Shown piece after piece: positions 1 through 7,168 of a stretch of 44,998 nt of DNA. The notes beneath the pieces are model-generated. The model ran no database searches. It was not told the origin of the DNA and saw only the letters and a list, made by a program, of their open reading frames with translations. Origin of the DNA: Neoroseomonas rubea (GTDB lineage: Bacteria > Pseudomonadota > Alphaproteobacteria > Acetobacterales > Acetobacteraceae); contig NZ_JACADQ010000011.1 of assembly GCF_016106015.1 (NCBI RefSeq), forward strand, positions 1-44,998, in the 5' to 3' direction. Position 1 is the stretch's first letter, and every line of letters begins with the position of its first letter. A program made the translations under genes and the position numbers.

Positions 1-2
1 CC

Positions 3-158
3 GTCTGCTACATGTTCGAGGGCAGCTTCGTCGGCGGCATGCGCTACGTGCTGGAAATGGCGGGACGTGCGGGTGAGCCCGTCTGCCACGAAGTCGCATG
101 CGCCGCGGCCGGGCATCCCGAATGTCGGTTTGAACTGCGATGCGATCCCGTCGCTTGA
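3..158 (+). CDS. C-terminal end of a V4R (4-vinyl reductase) domain protein, 5' truncated by the window
   Basis: The reading frame is open from the window edge to a TGA and encodes about 51 residues. The end reads EVACAAAGHPECRFEL, which matches the cysteine-containing closing strand of V4R small-molecule-binding domains (pattern: E.C.A.G.P.C.F.L). V4R domains occur in BchJ of bacteriochlorophyll synthesis and as sensor domains of XylR/DmpR-type activators. The visible part cannot separate these. No BchJ neighbour or other photosynthesis gene is visible in the window. The domain call rests on a short motif. Confidence 0.6.
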   Translation, partial: VCYMFEGSFVGGMRYVLEMAGRAGEPVCHEVACAAAGHPECRFELRCDPVA

Positions 159-175
159 AGCAGCAACGCCGCTGA

Positions 176-355
176 CCGCGGCGGGGTGACTTCGCCGAAG
201 CCTCGCTCGACACCAGCAGCATCGCCTTCGCGCTCGGCTGCGATGTGTGGTCGAGCAACGAGGCGCGCGTAACGGCGCGCAACGTCAGCGCCCCTGCGTT
301 GGACCTCGCCGCGGCGCCGCTGGCGGTGCAGGTGGTGAAGCAACGCGTGGCTTGA
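176..355 (+). pseudogene. 5'-truncated phage-like structural gene, copy 1
   Basis: Downstream of an in-frame stop at 173-175, an open stretch encodes GDFAEASLDTSSIAFALG, then a segment with VTARNVSAPALDLAAAPLA, ending in VVKQRVA. The first half is nearly identical to the ORF at 1611-1904. Short beta-rich proteins of this pattern (GDF..S......V....VTA...N....DL....L.V.V) are common among small prophage structural proteins; that family link is an inference. No start codon or ribosome site is present, so this is a remnant. It keeps a segment that the copy at 1611-1904 has lost. Confidence 0.5.
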
Positions 356-627
356 GACGGCGTCGAGGTGGCGCCGAGCGCGGGAAGCAGGCCAACGACG
401 GGTTGGGCAGGATCGCGATGGTGCTGGTGGCCATCGTGCTGCTGCTGCTCGTGGGCGAGGGCAGCGTCGTCGTCGTGCCGCCCAGGATGCCCGGTGGGTG
501 AGTGGTTTTGGTGATTGATCTAGATCAGACCCCGCACGCGGAAACGGTAGCAGACTCTAAGCGATCGCACGCGAGTGGGTGCATCGCCTTCCACTCCGCC
601 GGCGAGAGCAGGTAGGGGAGGAATCGG

Positions 628-1653
628 ATGTTGATGCGGACGGCCGTTGCTACGGCAGCCCTTCTGCTTTCCGTGACAGCCGCCTCGGCTCAGTCGGCTC
701 CGCCCGGTCCGACGCTCAGTCAGGTGCGCGAGCGTGGCACGCTCGCCTGTGGCGTTCCGCCCGGCGTGCCCGGCTTCGGGGCTCAGGCGGCCGGCGGCGC
801 CTGGCAGGGCCTCGAGGTCGATATCTGCCGCGCCATCGCCGCCGCGGTGCTGGGCGACGCACAGCGCGCCAGCTTCACCCCTCTCAGCAGCCAGGCCCGC
901 TTCCCCGCCCTCCAACAACGCCAAGTCGATGTGCTGACGCGCGCTGTGACCTGGACGCAGTCGCGGGATACGCAACTCGGCTTCAACTTCGGCCCCGTCA
1001 CCTTTTACGATGGGCAGGGCTTCCTGACCCGCCGCGCTGACATTCGCCGTGCCCAGGACCTGCAGGGCAGTGCCATCTGCACCTTCGCGGGCTCAACAAG
1101 CGAAGCGAACCTCGCCGACTGGGCCCGCGCGAACCGCCTGACCTATACCGTCGTCCTGGTGGACCAGCCGGATGCCATGCGCGCTGCGTACGAGGAAGGC
1201 CGCTGCGCCGCCATGTCCACCGACGCCTCGCAGTTGGTCGGCATCTTGACCACGCTGCGTAACCCGGCCGAGCATCAGGTCCTGCCCGATCGCATCAGCA
1301 AGGAGCCGCTTGCTCCCGTGGTGCGTCACGGCGACGAGCAGTGGACCGAGATCGTCCGCTGGACAGTCTTCGCCTTGATCGAGGCCGAGGAACTCGGCGT
1401 CACGTCGGCCAATGCGGAAGCCATGCTGACCAGCGACAACCCGGCCATCCGCCGTCTGCTTGGCGCCATTGGTGACCATGGTCCGATGATGGGCCTTGAC
1501 GCTCGCTGGGCCTTCAATGCCCTCCGCCAGGTCGGCAACTACGGCGAGATCTTCGAGCGGAACCTGGGCGCGGGATCACCCATCGGCTTGGCGCGCGGCG
1601 TCAACGACCTGTGGACACGCGCCGGTCTCATGTACGCGCCACCGATCCGCTGA
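628..1653 (+). CDS. General L-amino acid ABC transporter substrate-binding protein (AapJ/BztA type), orphan
   Basis: Periplasmic receptor of the polar amino acid uptake family, 341 residues, the usual AapJ/BztA length. A Sec signal peptide covers about residues 1-22 (hydrophobic core ending ASAQS). It is followed by the family opening TLSQVRERGTLACGV and by QGLEVDICRAIAAAVLGD. Further family signatures are VDVLTRAVTWTQSRD and SPIGLARGVNDLWTRAGLMY near the end. The start is fixed by a GGGGAGG site 7 bases upstream of ATG 628; a second ATG lies two codons in. No aapQ, aapM or aapP permease or ATPase genes are nearby, so it must work with a transporter encoded elsewhere or be a stranded receptor. 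Its 3' end overlaps a phage-like remnant. Confidence 0.88.
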   Translation: MLMRTAVATAALLLSVTAASAQSAPPGPTLSQVRERGTLACGVPPGVPGFGAQAAGGAWQGLEVDICRAIAAAVLGDAQRASFTPLSSQARFPALQQRQVDVLTRAVTWTQSRDTQLGFNFGPVTFYDGQGFLTRRADIRRAQDLQGSAICTFAGSTSEANLADWARANRLTYTVVLVDQPDAMRAAYEEGRCAAMSTDASQLVGILTTLRNPAEHQVLPDRISKEPLAPVVRHGDEQWTEIVRWTVFALIEAEELGVTSANAEAMLTSDNPAIRRLLGAIGDHGPMMGLDARWAFNALRQVGNYGEIFERNLGAGSPIGLARGVNDLWTRAGLMYAPPIR

Positions 1654-1904
1654 CACCGACAACGAGCTGCCCGACGCTGCCGGCCGGGGTGCGGACGCTG
1701 GCAGTGGAGACCAGCTTGGATGTGCCGAGCCTCGGGCCGGGCGCGACGGCGAACATCGACGTCACGGTGCCGGGCGCGCGGCTTGGAGACTTCGCCGAAG
1801 TCTCGCTCGACACCAGCAGCATCGCCTTCGTGCTCGACCGTCATGTTTGGTCGAACCACCGCGTGCGCGTGACGGCGCGGGTCGTGAAGCGCCTGGTGCC
1901 TTGA
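1611..1904 (+). pseudogene. Phage-like structural gene, copy 2, internally deleted
   Basis: The frame reads LAVETSLDVPSLGPGATANI, then DVTVPGARLGDFAEVSLDTS, and ends VTARVVKRLVP. Compared with copy 1 (176-355) it lacks the roughly 17-residue NVSAPALDLAAAPLAVQ segment between VTAR and VVK, so it carries an internal deletion. The ATG at 1611 lies inside the amino-acid-binding protein gene and has no ribosome site. Recognisable homology begins after that gene's stop, near 1655. It appears to be a decayed duplicate of the same small gene, now without its original promoter. Expression is doubtful. Confidence 0.45.
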
Positions 1905-2237
1905 TATGCGCAATGACCTGCACTCGGCGTCTTTCGAGGCCGCCAGCCGTGCCCGCGTGCTGCCCTGCCCAGCTGGATCCGCACCCGACGCACGCCCGGA
2001 GCCCGCGACTGATCACAAAACAGGCAAATCGAGCAGCGGGCGGAATCGCAGCCCAACACGACGGCAGGCCTGATCAGATTCAGCTAAAGGTGCGTCAGAT
2101 TCGCTCCATTTCGGTCGGCCGGGCGATGACGCGTGAGGTGCCATCGCTTTGCATCCTTATTGCTGCTCTCGGAATTGCGCCGGGCCCCTTGCCGGGGCGT
2201 GGGGCATGTTTGCGCCATTCGAGCTGAAAGATTGCCG

Positions 2238-2600
2238 ATGACGGTCCGGATGCACCTCGCGCTCGACCTCTGCATGACCCATCTCGACGGTCGCCGGCGC
2301 AGCCCCGGCTCCTGGGTGAACAGCGTCTATCCCGACCCCGCGGTGTTCGAGGACATCGCCCGCATCGCCGAGCGCGGTTGCATCGACATGCTGTTCTTCG
2401 GCGACGGTACCGGCATCCCGAGCACCTGGAAGGGCTCGGAGGATGATGCGGTGCGCTGGGGCATCGGCTGGAGGAGCGACTGTCCAACGATGTTGGATGA
2501 ATTGTCGCTCGCCAGGCTGCTTCCGGGCACGCGCAGGCATGGCGCTCGACGGGACGGGCGCGTGGAAGCGGCGCAGGCTGCAAGGCCTTCGATACACTGA
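2238..2600 (+). pseudogene. N-terminal fragment of an NtaA/SnaA-type flavin-dependent monooxygenase
   Basis: The first 79 codons encode MTVRMHLALDLCMTHLDGRR followed by SPGSWVNSVYPDP, then AERGCIDMLFFGDGTGIP and AVRWGIGW. This is the start of bacterial-luciferase-like FMNH2-dependent monooxygenases of the nitrilotriacetate monooxygenase group, which are normally about 430-460 residues. After GIGW (near 2473) the match to the family ends and an unrelated tail runs to a stop at 2600. About 80% of the enzyme, including the rest of the TIM barrel, is missing. It cannot be active and probably marks a deletion or recombination junction. Confidence 0.6.
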
Positions 2601-3130
2601 GGCCGGGCCCGACCTCCGCAAGCGTCGCGACACATGACCCTCGCGCGAGTCATCCCTGACGAGGGATGAAGCAAGCGAACGGCGGTTGCTCGGCAGCCAA
2701 GCGGCGGCGCTGTCGCGCGCGATCCCGGCCATGTCGGTGCGCCTGCAGTCCGAGCGGATCGCAGGGCTGGAGGATTGGGGTTCCGCGGCCTGATCGAGGT
2801 GTTCGCGCCTGGCGACGGTTCGAATCCGGTCGCACCGGCTCCGCCGGAATTCCCTTTCAATCAAGGCGTTCCTGCCAACGCTGCGCCTGATCCACAGTTG
2901 GGTCCACAAGTATCGACGCGGTGGGGTGCTGACTTCCTTAGGCAGGTCGCGCCTGATGCCGGGTCATGCGAGGCGGTTCTCGCACGCCCGCCGCATTGCG
3001 TTCCAGGCGGTGGAGCCGGGCGCGCAGCCCACCCCTTGCGTCCTGCTGGCCTGAGGCTGGAAGCGCGTCGCAGAGCCGACGACCGGCTGGAGTGGCAGCG
3101 CGCCCCGTCCCGTCACTGTGTCGTGTGGCC
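2601..3130. other. Gene-free stretch with a tRNA-3'-end-like sequence
   Basis: No convincing gene is visible. The notable content is the tRNA-like sequence at 2817-2845, described separately. It is followed by a more AT-rich segment and a direct GTTGGGTCCACAAG-type sequence near 2896-2909. The codon structure of open frames here looks accidental. The stretch fits a scar left by an integrated element. Confidence 0.4.
2817..2845 (+). repeat. tRNA-3'-end-like dispersed repeat, copy 1
   Basis: The 29 bases open with GGTTCGAATCCGG and close with CTCCGCC. This resembles a T-arm followed by an acceptor 3' strand. It matches the sequence at 18626-18654 at 24 of 29 positions. No complete cloverleaf can be drawn around it and there is no CCA, so it is not a tRNA gene. 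Such partial tRNA ends are commonly attachment-site remnants of integrative elements; that origin is an inference. Confidence 0.5.
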
Positions 3131-3379
3131 TTACCAGTATCGACGCGCGGCGCCGTTCATCCATTCGGGAAACATCCGGTGTAGCGCCGCAATGATCTCG
3201 TAGGGCGTCCGCGAAGCGGTCCGCAGATCACCGCCGGCCGCGAGATATGCGGCCTCGATCCGATGCGATGCGGCAGGCTCGGGCGTGCTCTCCGCGCAGA
3301 TTTGTCGGTACGCCTCCCCGAGACTGACGGCGAACGCCGGGGTCCATTGGGTAGATGTGTAGAAGTTGCATCCGATCAT
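3131..3379 (-). CDS. Small hypothetical protein (82 aa), doubtful
   Basis: A minus-strand frame of 82 residues contains a plausible helical C-terminal half: EAAYLAAGGDLRTASRTPYE, then IIAALHRMFPEWMNGAARRYW. No family is recognised. There is no good ribosome site before ATG 3379, and the 5' flank is AT-rich. It lies between the tRNA-like scar and another small ORF on the opposite strand. It may be a gene of a lost mobile element or a chance frame. Confidence 0.3.
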   Translation of the reverse strand: MIGCNFYTSTQWTPAFAVSLGEAYRQICAESTPEPAASHRIEAAYLAAGGDLRTASRTPYEIIAALHRMFPEWMNGAARRYW

Positions 3380-3477
3380 AAAGATATTTTCGGCTGAACC
3401 AGGGGCGTGCGCCTTTGATTAAGCGCAAATTACGTGAAATTTTCTTGCGTGCTTATATCGGTCGTAACTCCTTTCTT

Positions 3478-3702
3478 ATGTACAAAATCCTGACCTATCG
3501 AATGGATGAGGACCGTATCCCTTTCGCCTATGGCGCCAGACAGGCATATGTTCGGCGCGCCCAGTGGCCGACGCGCTGGTGTCTTCGAGACTTTCGCCCC
3601 GATCTTGAGCGGGCGAACGGGGACTGGTTCGACGCGACCGAGGGGGACAACGCCGATGAGATGCGCCTCGATGACGTGATTGCGCGACTTGTGCGCATGT
3701 AG
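3478..3702 (+). CDS. Small hypothetical protein (74 aa), AT-rich 5' end
   Basis: The frame is open from 3415 (a TTG). ATG codons at 3478 and 3502 are better starts, and the first is used here. The readable part is IPFAYGARQAYVRRAQWPTR, then PDLERANGDWFDATEGDNAD and a C-terminal acidic helix ending VIARLVRM. The 15 bases GGGGACTGGTTCGAC inside it recur exactly at 6011-6025, in another gene fragment, in the same reading frame (GDWFD). The family is unknown. The first codons are much less GC-rich than the surrounding DNA, which suggests transfer. Confidence 0.35.
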   Translation: MYKILTYRMDEDRIPFAYGARQAYVRRAQWPTRWCLRDFRPDLERANGDWFDATEGDNADEMRLDDVIARLVRM

Positions 3703-4018
3703 GGCGCATCTCAACTCGGTGCTTCCTGTCCGCCTCCTCTTGCCTGGTCGAACGGTCGGGTGGGTTCGCAACTCTTCACTTGAGGCTGCGCCAGCCAGGA
3801 CGATTCCCGCCTGCAAGGATTGGAGCGTGGCGGTAGAGGCCGTGTGTTTGTGATTGGGCATCCGGGCGCCCAATGCGCGCGATATAGAAGAATAAACTCC
3901 GAAATGACCAAAATTCGAAGAATTTTTTTACCAAACTGGATAAACAAGAATTAATCGACTGATTTCGGATGGTCTGATATAGTGCGATCCAACGAAAATA
4001 GAGTCGTGGGGATGGCGA

Positions 4019-4285
4019 ATGGATCAGCACGCTCTTTTGGGGGTTATGTCGGCGATACGTCGGGCTCTCAACGAATTCGCCCAGAATTCGGATGATCCAA
4101 TTCAGTCTTTGCAGCAATTATCCGTCGAGATTGACCGGCTCTTTTCCGTCGTGCTTGTTCGCTTGAGCGATGAAGATCAAGAAATCGCGACCGAATTGCA
4201 GGCGATCCTAATGGATCAAATTGCACTTATGCGGCGAGCGCGTTTGGCGAGTAACGGCTCGGTCAGTTTGCCGGGTGGCGTGTGA
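4019..4285 (+). CDS. Small hypothetical helical protein (88 aa)
   Basis: The product begins MDQHALLGVMSAIRRALNEF and continues as an almost uninterrupted amphipathic helix set rich in Leu, Glu and Asp. It contains DDPIQSLQQLSVEIDRLFSV and DEDQEIATELQAILMDQIAL. No transmembrane segment, signal peptide or catalytic motif is seen. A GGGG stretch about 10 bases before ATG 4019 could serve as ribosome site. Codon use is clearly less GC-rich at third positions than in neighbouring genes, so it is likely acquired DNA. The function is unknown. Confidence 0.5.
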   Translation: MDQHALLGVMSAIRRALNEFAQNSDDPIQSLQQLSVEIDRLFSVVLVRLSDEDQEIATELQAILMDQIALMRRARLASNGSVSLPGGV

Positions 4286-4481
4286 GTGGTTCGCCTATGC
4301 CTCCCGCTATGCCCGCCACGCTGACGCATGTCTCAAGAACCAAGGCGTGAAGGTCGAGCAATTCCAGTTCAGCGTGCAGCACAGCGGCCACTTCCTCGCC
4401 AATCTCGGCCAGAATTGACGGAAGTTCCTCCCGCACGAACGCTACGCGCGCCTTTGAGCGCGGAAGCACATCGCACCGCAC
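4263..4481 (-). CDS. Possible small protein or gene fragment (72 aa)
   Basis: The minus-strand frame contains a helix-like sequence, ARVAFVREELPSILAEIGEE followed by VAAVLHAELELLDLHALVL. That is more protein-like than its antisense frames. It overlaps the end of the 88-residue gene by 23 bases in convergent orientation, and no ribosome site is evident before ATG 4481. It may be the remnant of a gene from the same decayed element. No family is recognised. Confidence 0.25.
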   Translation of the reverse strand: MRCDVLPRSKARVAFVREELPSILAEIGEEVAAVLHAELELLDLHALVLETCVSVAGIAGGIGEPLTRHPAN

Positions 4482-4677
4482 CTTGGCTGCCGCCGGGCTC
4501 TATTGGTTCTCGATCATCCTGCTAGACGTCCGATCTCGGGCCGAACCTGCATGAAATGATCGTCGAAGCCTGTCGAATTCGCTACCTCGTTCTGCGCTCG
4601 CGCGTATGTGAAGCGTCAAGCTGGCCGAAGAGGCGGGGCGCTATCCGCGCGTGCGGGTCGGCTACAGCAATATCCGA

Positions 4678-5031
4678 TCAGCCGGGAACGGCTGATCGAA
4701 TTACGTGCTGTAGCACCACCGCAATTGCTGGGTCGCGCAGCCCGTCCCGCGCATCGACCGGCAGCATGACGCCATCCGGCCCCCGTCGCGGCCTGACTTC
4801 AAGCCGCACGCCGCGCAGCCGTGCCACCGTCAGGATCAGCTCCAACCCGCCCGGCCCTTCGGCCTTGGCATGGAACAGCGGGACGTGGCGCGGTTCCTCA
4901 CGTAGCCAAATTCCGACGATCGACCAGCCGCAGCCTTCGCGCGCGTGCGGCTGCGTGCGCATCGCTTTTCGTGCCCCGGCGCACTCCCGCGTGGGTGCCT
5001 GTGCGCGCGTCGTTTCGCCCGCCTCCGTCAT
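4678..5031 (-). CDS. Hypothetical protein, last gene of a decayed minus-strand chain (117 aa)
   Basis: The ATG at 5031-5029 overlaps the TGA of the upstream broken gene (5030-5028) in an ATGA junction. This is the typical sign of translational coupling and the best evidence that the frame is genuine. The C-terminal half reads LELILTVARLRGVRLEVRPR and GPDGVMLPVDARDGLRDPAI. No known domain is recognised. The N-terminal 40 residues are rich in Arg, Thr and Ala and may have drifted out of frame. The neighbours suggest an accessory gene of an old phage or similar element. Confidence 0.35.
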   Translation of the reverse strand: MTEAGETTRAQAPTRECAGARKAMRTQPHAREGCGWSIVGIWLREEPRHVPLFHAKAEGPGGLELILTVARLRGVRLEVRPRRGPDGVMLPVDARDGLRDPAIAVVLQHVIRSAVPG

Positions 5032-5409
5032 GGCGCTCCACCGCCGTTCTCCCGGTGCCATAGGCCATTCAGCCATTCGATTTCGTCCGCCGAGAGTGTC
5101 AGCCGACTTGCCTTGAGCAAGCGCGGAGCAGTTCGAGGCGCGCACGCTCGGCGACCGCGACGCCAGGGCGCCAGGCGAGGAACCCCATTTGTTTGTGCGC
5201 CGTCCTCGGCGCGAGCGTCGCGAAGGTGAAGGCGGGCGCTCGACGCCTGCGCGCCTCGGCTTCCATGAGCGCCGCGAGGAGAGGCCAGCCGATGCCGGCA
5301 GCGTCGAGCGTCCGGCCGATGGCGCGAGCAGCGGCGACAACCTCACCCACAACGGGGAGCCGAGCAGCGCAACCGCCTCGCCGATCCTCCGCGCCTGTGC
5401 GGGCGTCAT
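5028..5409 (-). pseudogene. Frameshifted small gene in the minus-strand chain
   Basis: Reading minus-strand from ATG 5409 gives MTPAQARRIGEAVALLGSPL. The coherent protein then continues in another frame from about 5350 (VGEVVAAARAIGRTLDAAGI, later HKQMGFLAWRPGVAVAERAR). It switches again near 5120 to LLKASRLTLSADEIEWLNGL and ends WHRENGGGAP with TGA at 5030-5028. Two frameshifts are therefore needed to rebuild a product of about 125 residues. Both its start and its stop sit in ATGA overlaps with neighbouring frames, so the original reading is well anchored. No family is recognised; the size and packing resemble small phage genes. Confidence 0.5.
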
Positions 5410-5618
5410 CGGGCCGCCCCGTGATGCCCGCGGACCCCTTCAAGCGGCCCGTCCCGCGGGGGATCAGGGTCGCTTGGCCGGTAGGGCCGCGGCGCTGCCG
5501 GCGTCGCATCGTGCGCCGCCATCGCCTCGCGTTCGCCGGCGTCGTGTTCCATCGCGCCGCCCGATGCAGGGGCGAGCCTCGCCAGCGATGCCGCGCGCTC
5601 AGCGGCCGTCAGCCCCAT
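5406..5618 (-). CDS. Small hypothetical protein in the minus-strand chain (70 aa)
   Basis: The frame starts at ATG 5618 (MGLTAAERAASLARLAPASG) and ends at a TGA (5408-5406) that overlaps the next ATG (5409) as ATGA. Its start lies next to the rebuilt stop of the upstream broken gene (5611-5609). The N-terminus is a plausible helix; the second half is rich in Pro, Arg and Asp. No domain is recognised. It may be intact or mildly degraded. The overlaps on both sides argue that it was once part of a compact operon. Confidence 0.35.
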   Translation of the reverse strand: MGLTAAERAASLARLAPASGGAMEHDAGEREAMAAHDATPAAPRPYRPSDPDPPRDGPLEGVRGHHGAAR

Positions 5619-5885
5619 GCATCCGCTTCACGGTCGCCGGGTTTGCGCTTTTCGCCGGCAACACTGGCAACAGTCCGTGCCGTCGCGTCCTGACGCGCGC
5701 GCCACGCCATAAGCCCCGCGAGCAGGTCCGGCGCGCGGGCGCTCACTCCTCGCCTTCGCGTCCTCACCTTCTGCGCCGCTCAGGATCGCATCGCGGACCG
5801 CATAGACGCGGAAGGGATTGAAGGCGCCCGGAACCCGCTCCGACCTCTGCAGGCGCCCATCGATCTTGTCCGCCTTTTGCGGCAT
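5609..5885 (-). pseudogene. First recognisable, frameshifted gene of the minus-strand chain
   Basis: From ATG 5885 the frame encodes MPQKADKIDGRLQRSERVPG and then FNPFRVYAVRDAILSGAEGE. Near 5770 the coherent reading moves to another frame, giving SARAPDLLAGLMAWRARQDA and ending GDREADAWG with a TGA at 5611-5609. That stop overlaps the next gene's start (ATGGGGCTGA). One frameshift is enough to restore a product of about 90 residues. No known family is recognised. The same minus-strand frame is also open upstream to a GTG at 5987, which may be the true start. Confidence 0.45.
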
Positions 5886-6001
5886 GAGAAACCCAGCGCG
5901 ATCAAGCGTCCGCGCGCCGGCCTTCGCTCTGAAGCAGCGCGAAGCCAAGCGAAGGGCGCGATCATCTTGTTGCTTTCTGCGGGCCACGAGATCGATCGAG
6001 A

Positions 6002-6142
6002 AGCGCGGCCGGGGACTGGTTCGACACGCTACGGCTGGCGCACGAGGTGGATCTCGACGATCCGCAGGCCATCGCAGGGATGAATGCGATGGTCGGGGCG
6101 GGGTCGTTCAGTGCGGAGAGGGTGGGGGAGGTGCTGGGGTGA
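6002..6142 (+). pseudogene. C-terminal fragment of an unknown small protein
   Basis: The frame reads SAAGDWFDTLRLAHEVDLDD, then PQAIAGMNAMVGAGSFSAER and VGEVLG before a TGA. It is a regular helical C-terminus with good codon structure, but no start or ribosome site is visible upstream. It shares GGGGACTGGTTCGAC and the peptide GDWFD with the small ORF at 3478-3702. The two may be relics of related genes or of a recombination between them. Confidence 0.35.
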
Positions 6143-6399
6143 GTGGCGCCTGCCAAGATCGGAGGCATGCCCGCCGCGTCTCGACGCCGGGCACGCTCTC
6201 ACCTCTCGGCCGGACCTGCGGCGGCCGGCCTGGTGGGCTCCAGACGGTTTCGCCGATCCCAACCGTCGCCATCGAGCTGCCCCTCGTACGGCGTCTCCGG
6301 CGGTCCCCGCGCTTTTGGCGCCGTGTCAGCACGTCCATCGGCACCACGATGGCAGCAATATCGAAAGATGACGCCGGCGGCGGCGCTGCCGTTCGTATG

Positions 6400-6843
6400 T
6401 CAGCCCCCGGGGCCGTCCCTCATGACGTATCCCATCAGGTCGCCCACGTTGCGCTCCAAATCCCGAATGATTTCCTTGACGACGTCTCCGATCGAAATGA
6501 CGCCCACGACCTTGCCCGCATCCAGGACAGGCAGATGGCGAAAGCCGCGCGCCGCCATCATTGCCATGCAGCTTTCCAGTCGGTCGTCCGGCTTGATCGT
6601 CACGGGGTTGCCCGTCATCACCTGGCTCACTGGCGTCTGCTTTGCATCAAGCCCGGGCAGCAGCACTTTGATGGCGCAGTCACCCTGGGTCACGATACCG
6701 ACCAGCACGTCGTCGTCGATGACCAGCACCGACCGGACGCGGTTGTCGCGCATCTGACGCAGGGCTTCGACGACCATGTCGCCGGAACGCAGATGGATTA
6801 GGGCCCCACTCTTCTGGGCCAGGGCGCTTTTGACCGTGTTCAT
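6400..6843 (-). CDS. CBS-domain-pair protein
   Basis: The 147-residue cytoplasmic protein consists of two CBS domains and little else. Domain 1 covers about residues 8-63 (GDMVVEALRQMRDNRVRSVL, VGIVTQGD). Domain 2 covers about 73-128 (VMTGNPVTIKPDDRLESCMA, RHLPVLDAGKVVGVISIGDV). CBS pairs bind adenosine ligands such as AMP, ATP or SAM and act as energy or redox sensors, but this stand-alone type has no fixed partner. ATG 6843 is preceded by AGGAGAGG at good spacing, so upstream in-frame codons are excluded. It looks intact among remnants and has no obvious operon partner. Confidence 0.9.
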   Translation of the reverse strand: MNTVKSALAQKSGALIHLRSGDMVVEALRQMRDNRVRSVLVIDDDVLVGIVTQGDCAIKVLLPGLDAKQTPVSQVMTGNPVTIKPDDRLESCMAMMAARGFRHLPVLDAGKVVGVISIGDVVKEIIRDLERNVGDLMGYVMRDGPGG

Positions 6844-6910
6844 CGATTTCCTCTCCTGGGCCCTATTCTTCCCGGCCTTGGTAGTCTGCATGGAAGGAAA
6901 GGGCATCGGC

Positions 6911-6935
6911 AACGTCGACGTCACGGTACCGGGCG
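6911..6935 (+). repeat. Short remnant of the duplicated phage-like gene, copy 3
   Basis: These 25 bases match positions 1752-1776 with two mismatches and keep the same reading (NVDVTVPG against NIDVTVPG). The homology stops abruptly on both sides. It lies just upstream of the CBS gene on the opposite strand. It is best explained as a third scrap of the gene seen at 176-355 and 1611-1904. Confidence 0.4.
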
Positions 6936-7168
6936 GTGACGACATTCCTGCTGGTGCTCCCGCTCTGCAGGCCGCGCTCTTCCTCGTCGCCGGCATCCTC
7001 GACCATGACGCGCATCGTCATGGGCGACCCGGTCGTCGCGAATCTCAAGGCGCCCTTCGCCGGTCGGTCGCTGCCGACACCGGTTCGTTGATCCCCACCA
7101 CGGTAACCCGCCCCGCTGTCGAACACGGCCGAGGCAGCCGCGGTGCCGCGCGAGATTCGGCGGGGCCC

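Noticed and set aside
247-501. An 84-residue ORF with a hydrophobic C-terminal stretch (MVLVAIVLLLLVGEG)
   Set aside because: Its first half is the wrong frame of the phage-like remnant, there is no ribosome site, and the composition is that of a shadow frame.
2780-2850. A tRNA gene ending at the GGTTCGAATCC sequence
   Set aside because: No acceptor, D or anticodon arms can be drawn upstream, the distance from T-loop to the presumed end is wrong and CCA is absent.
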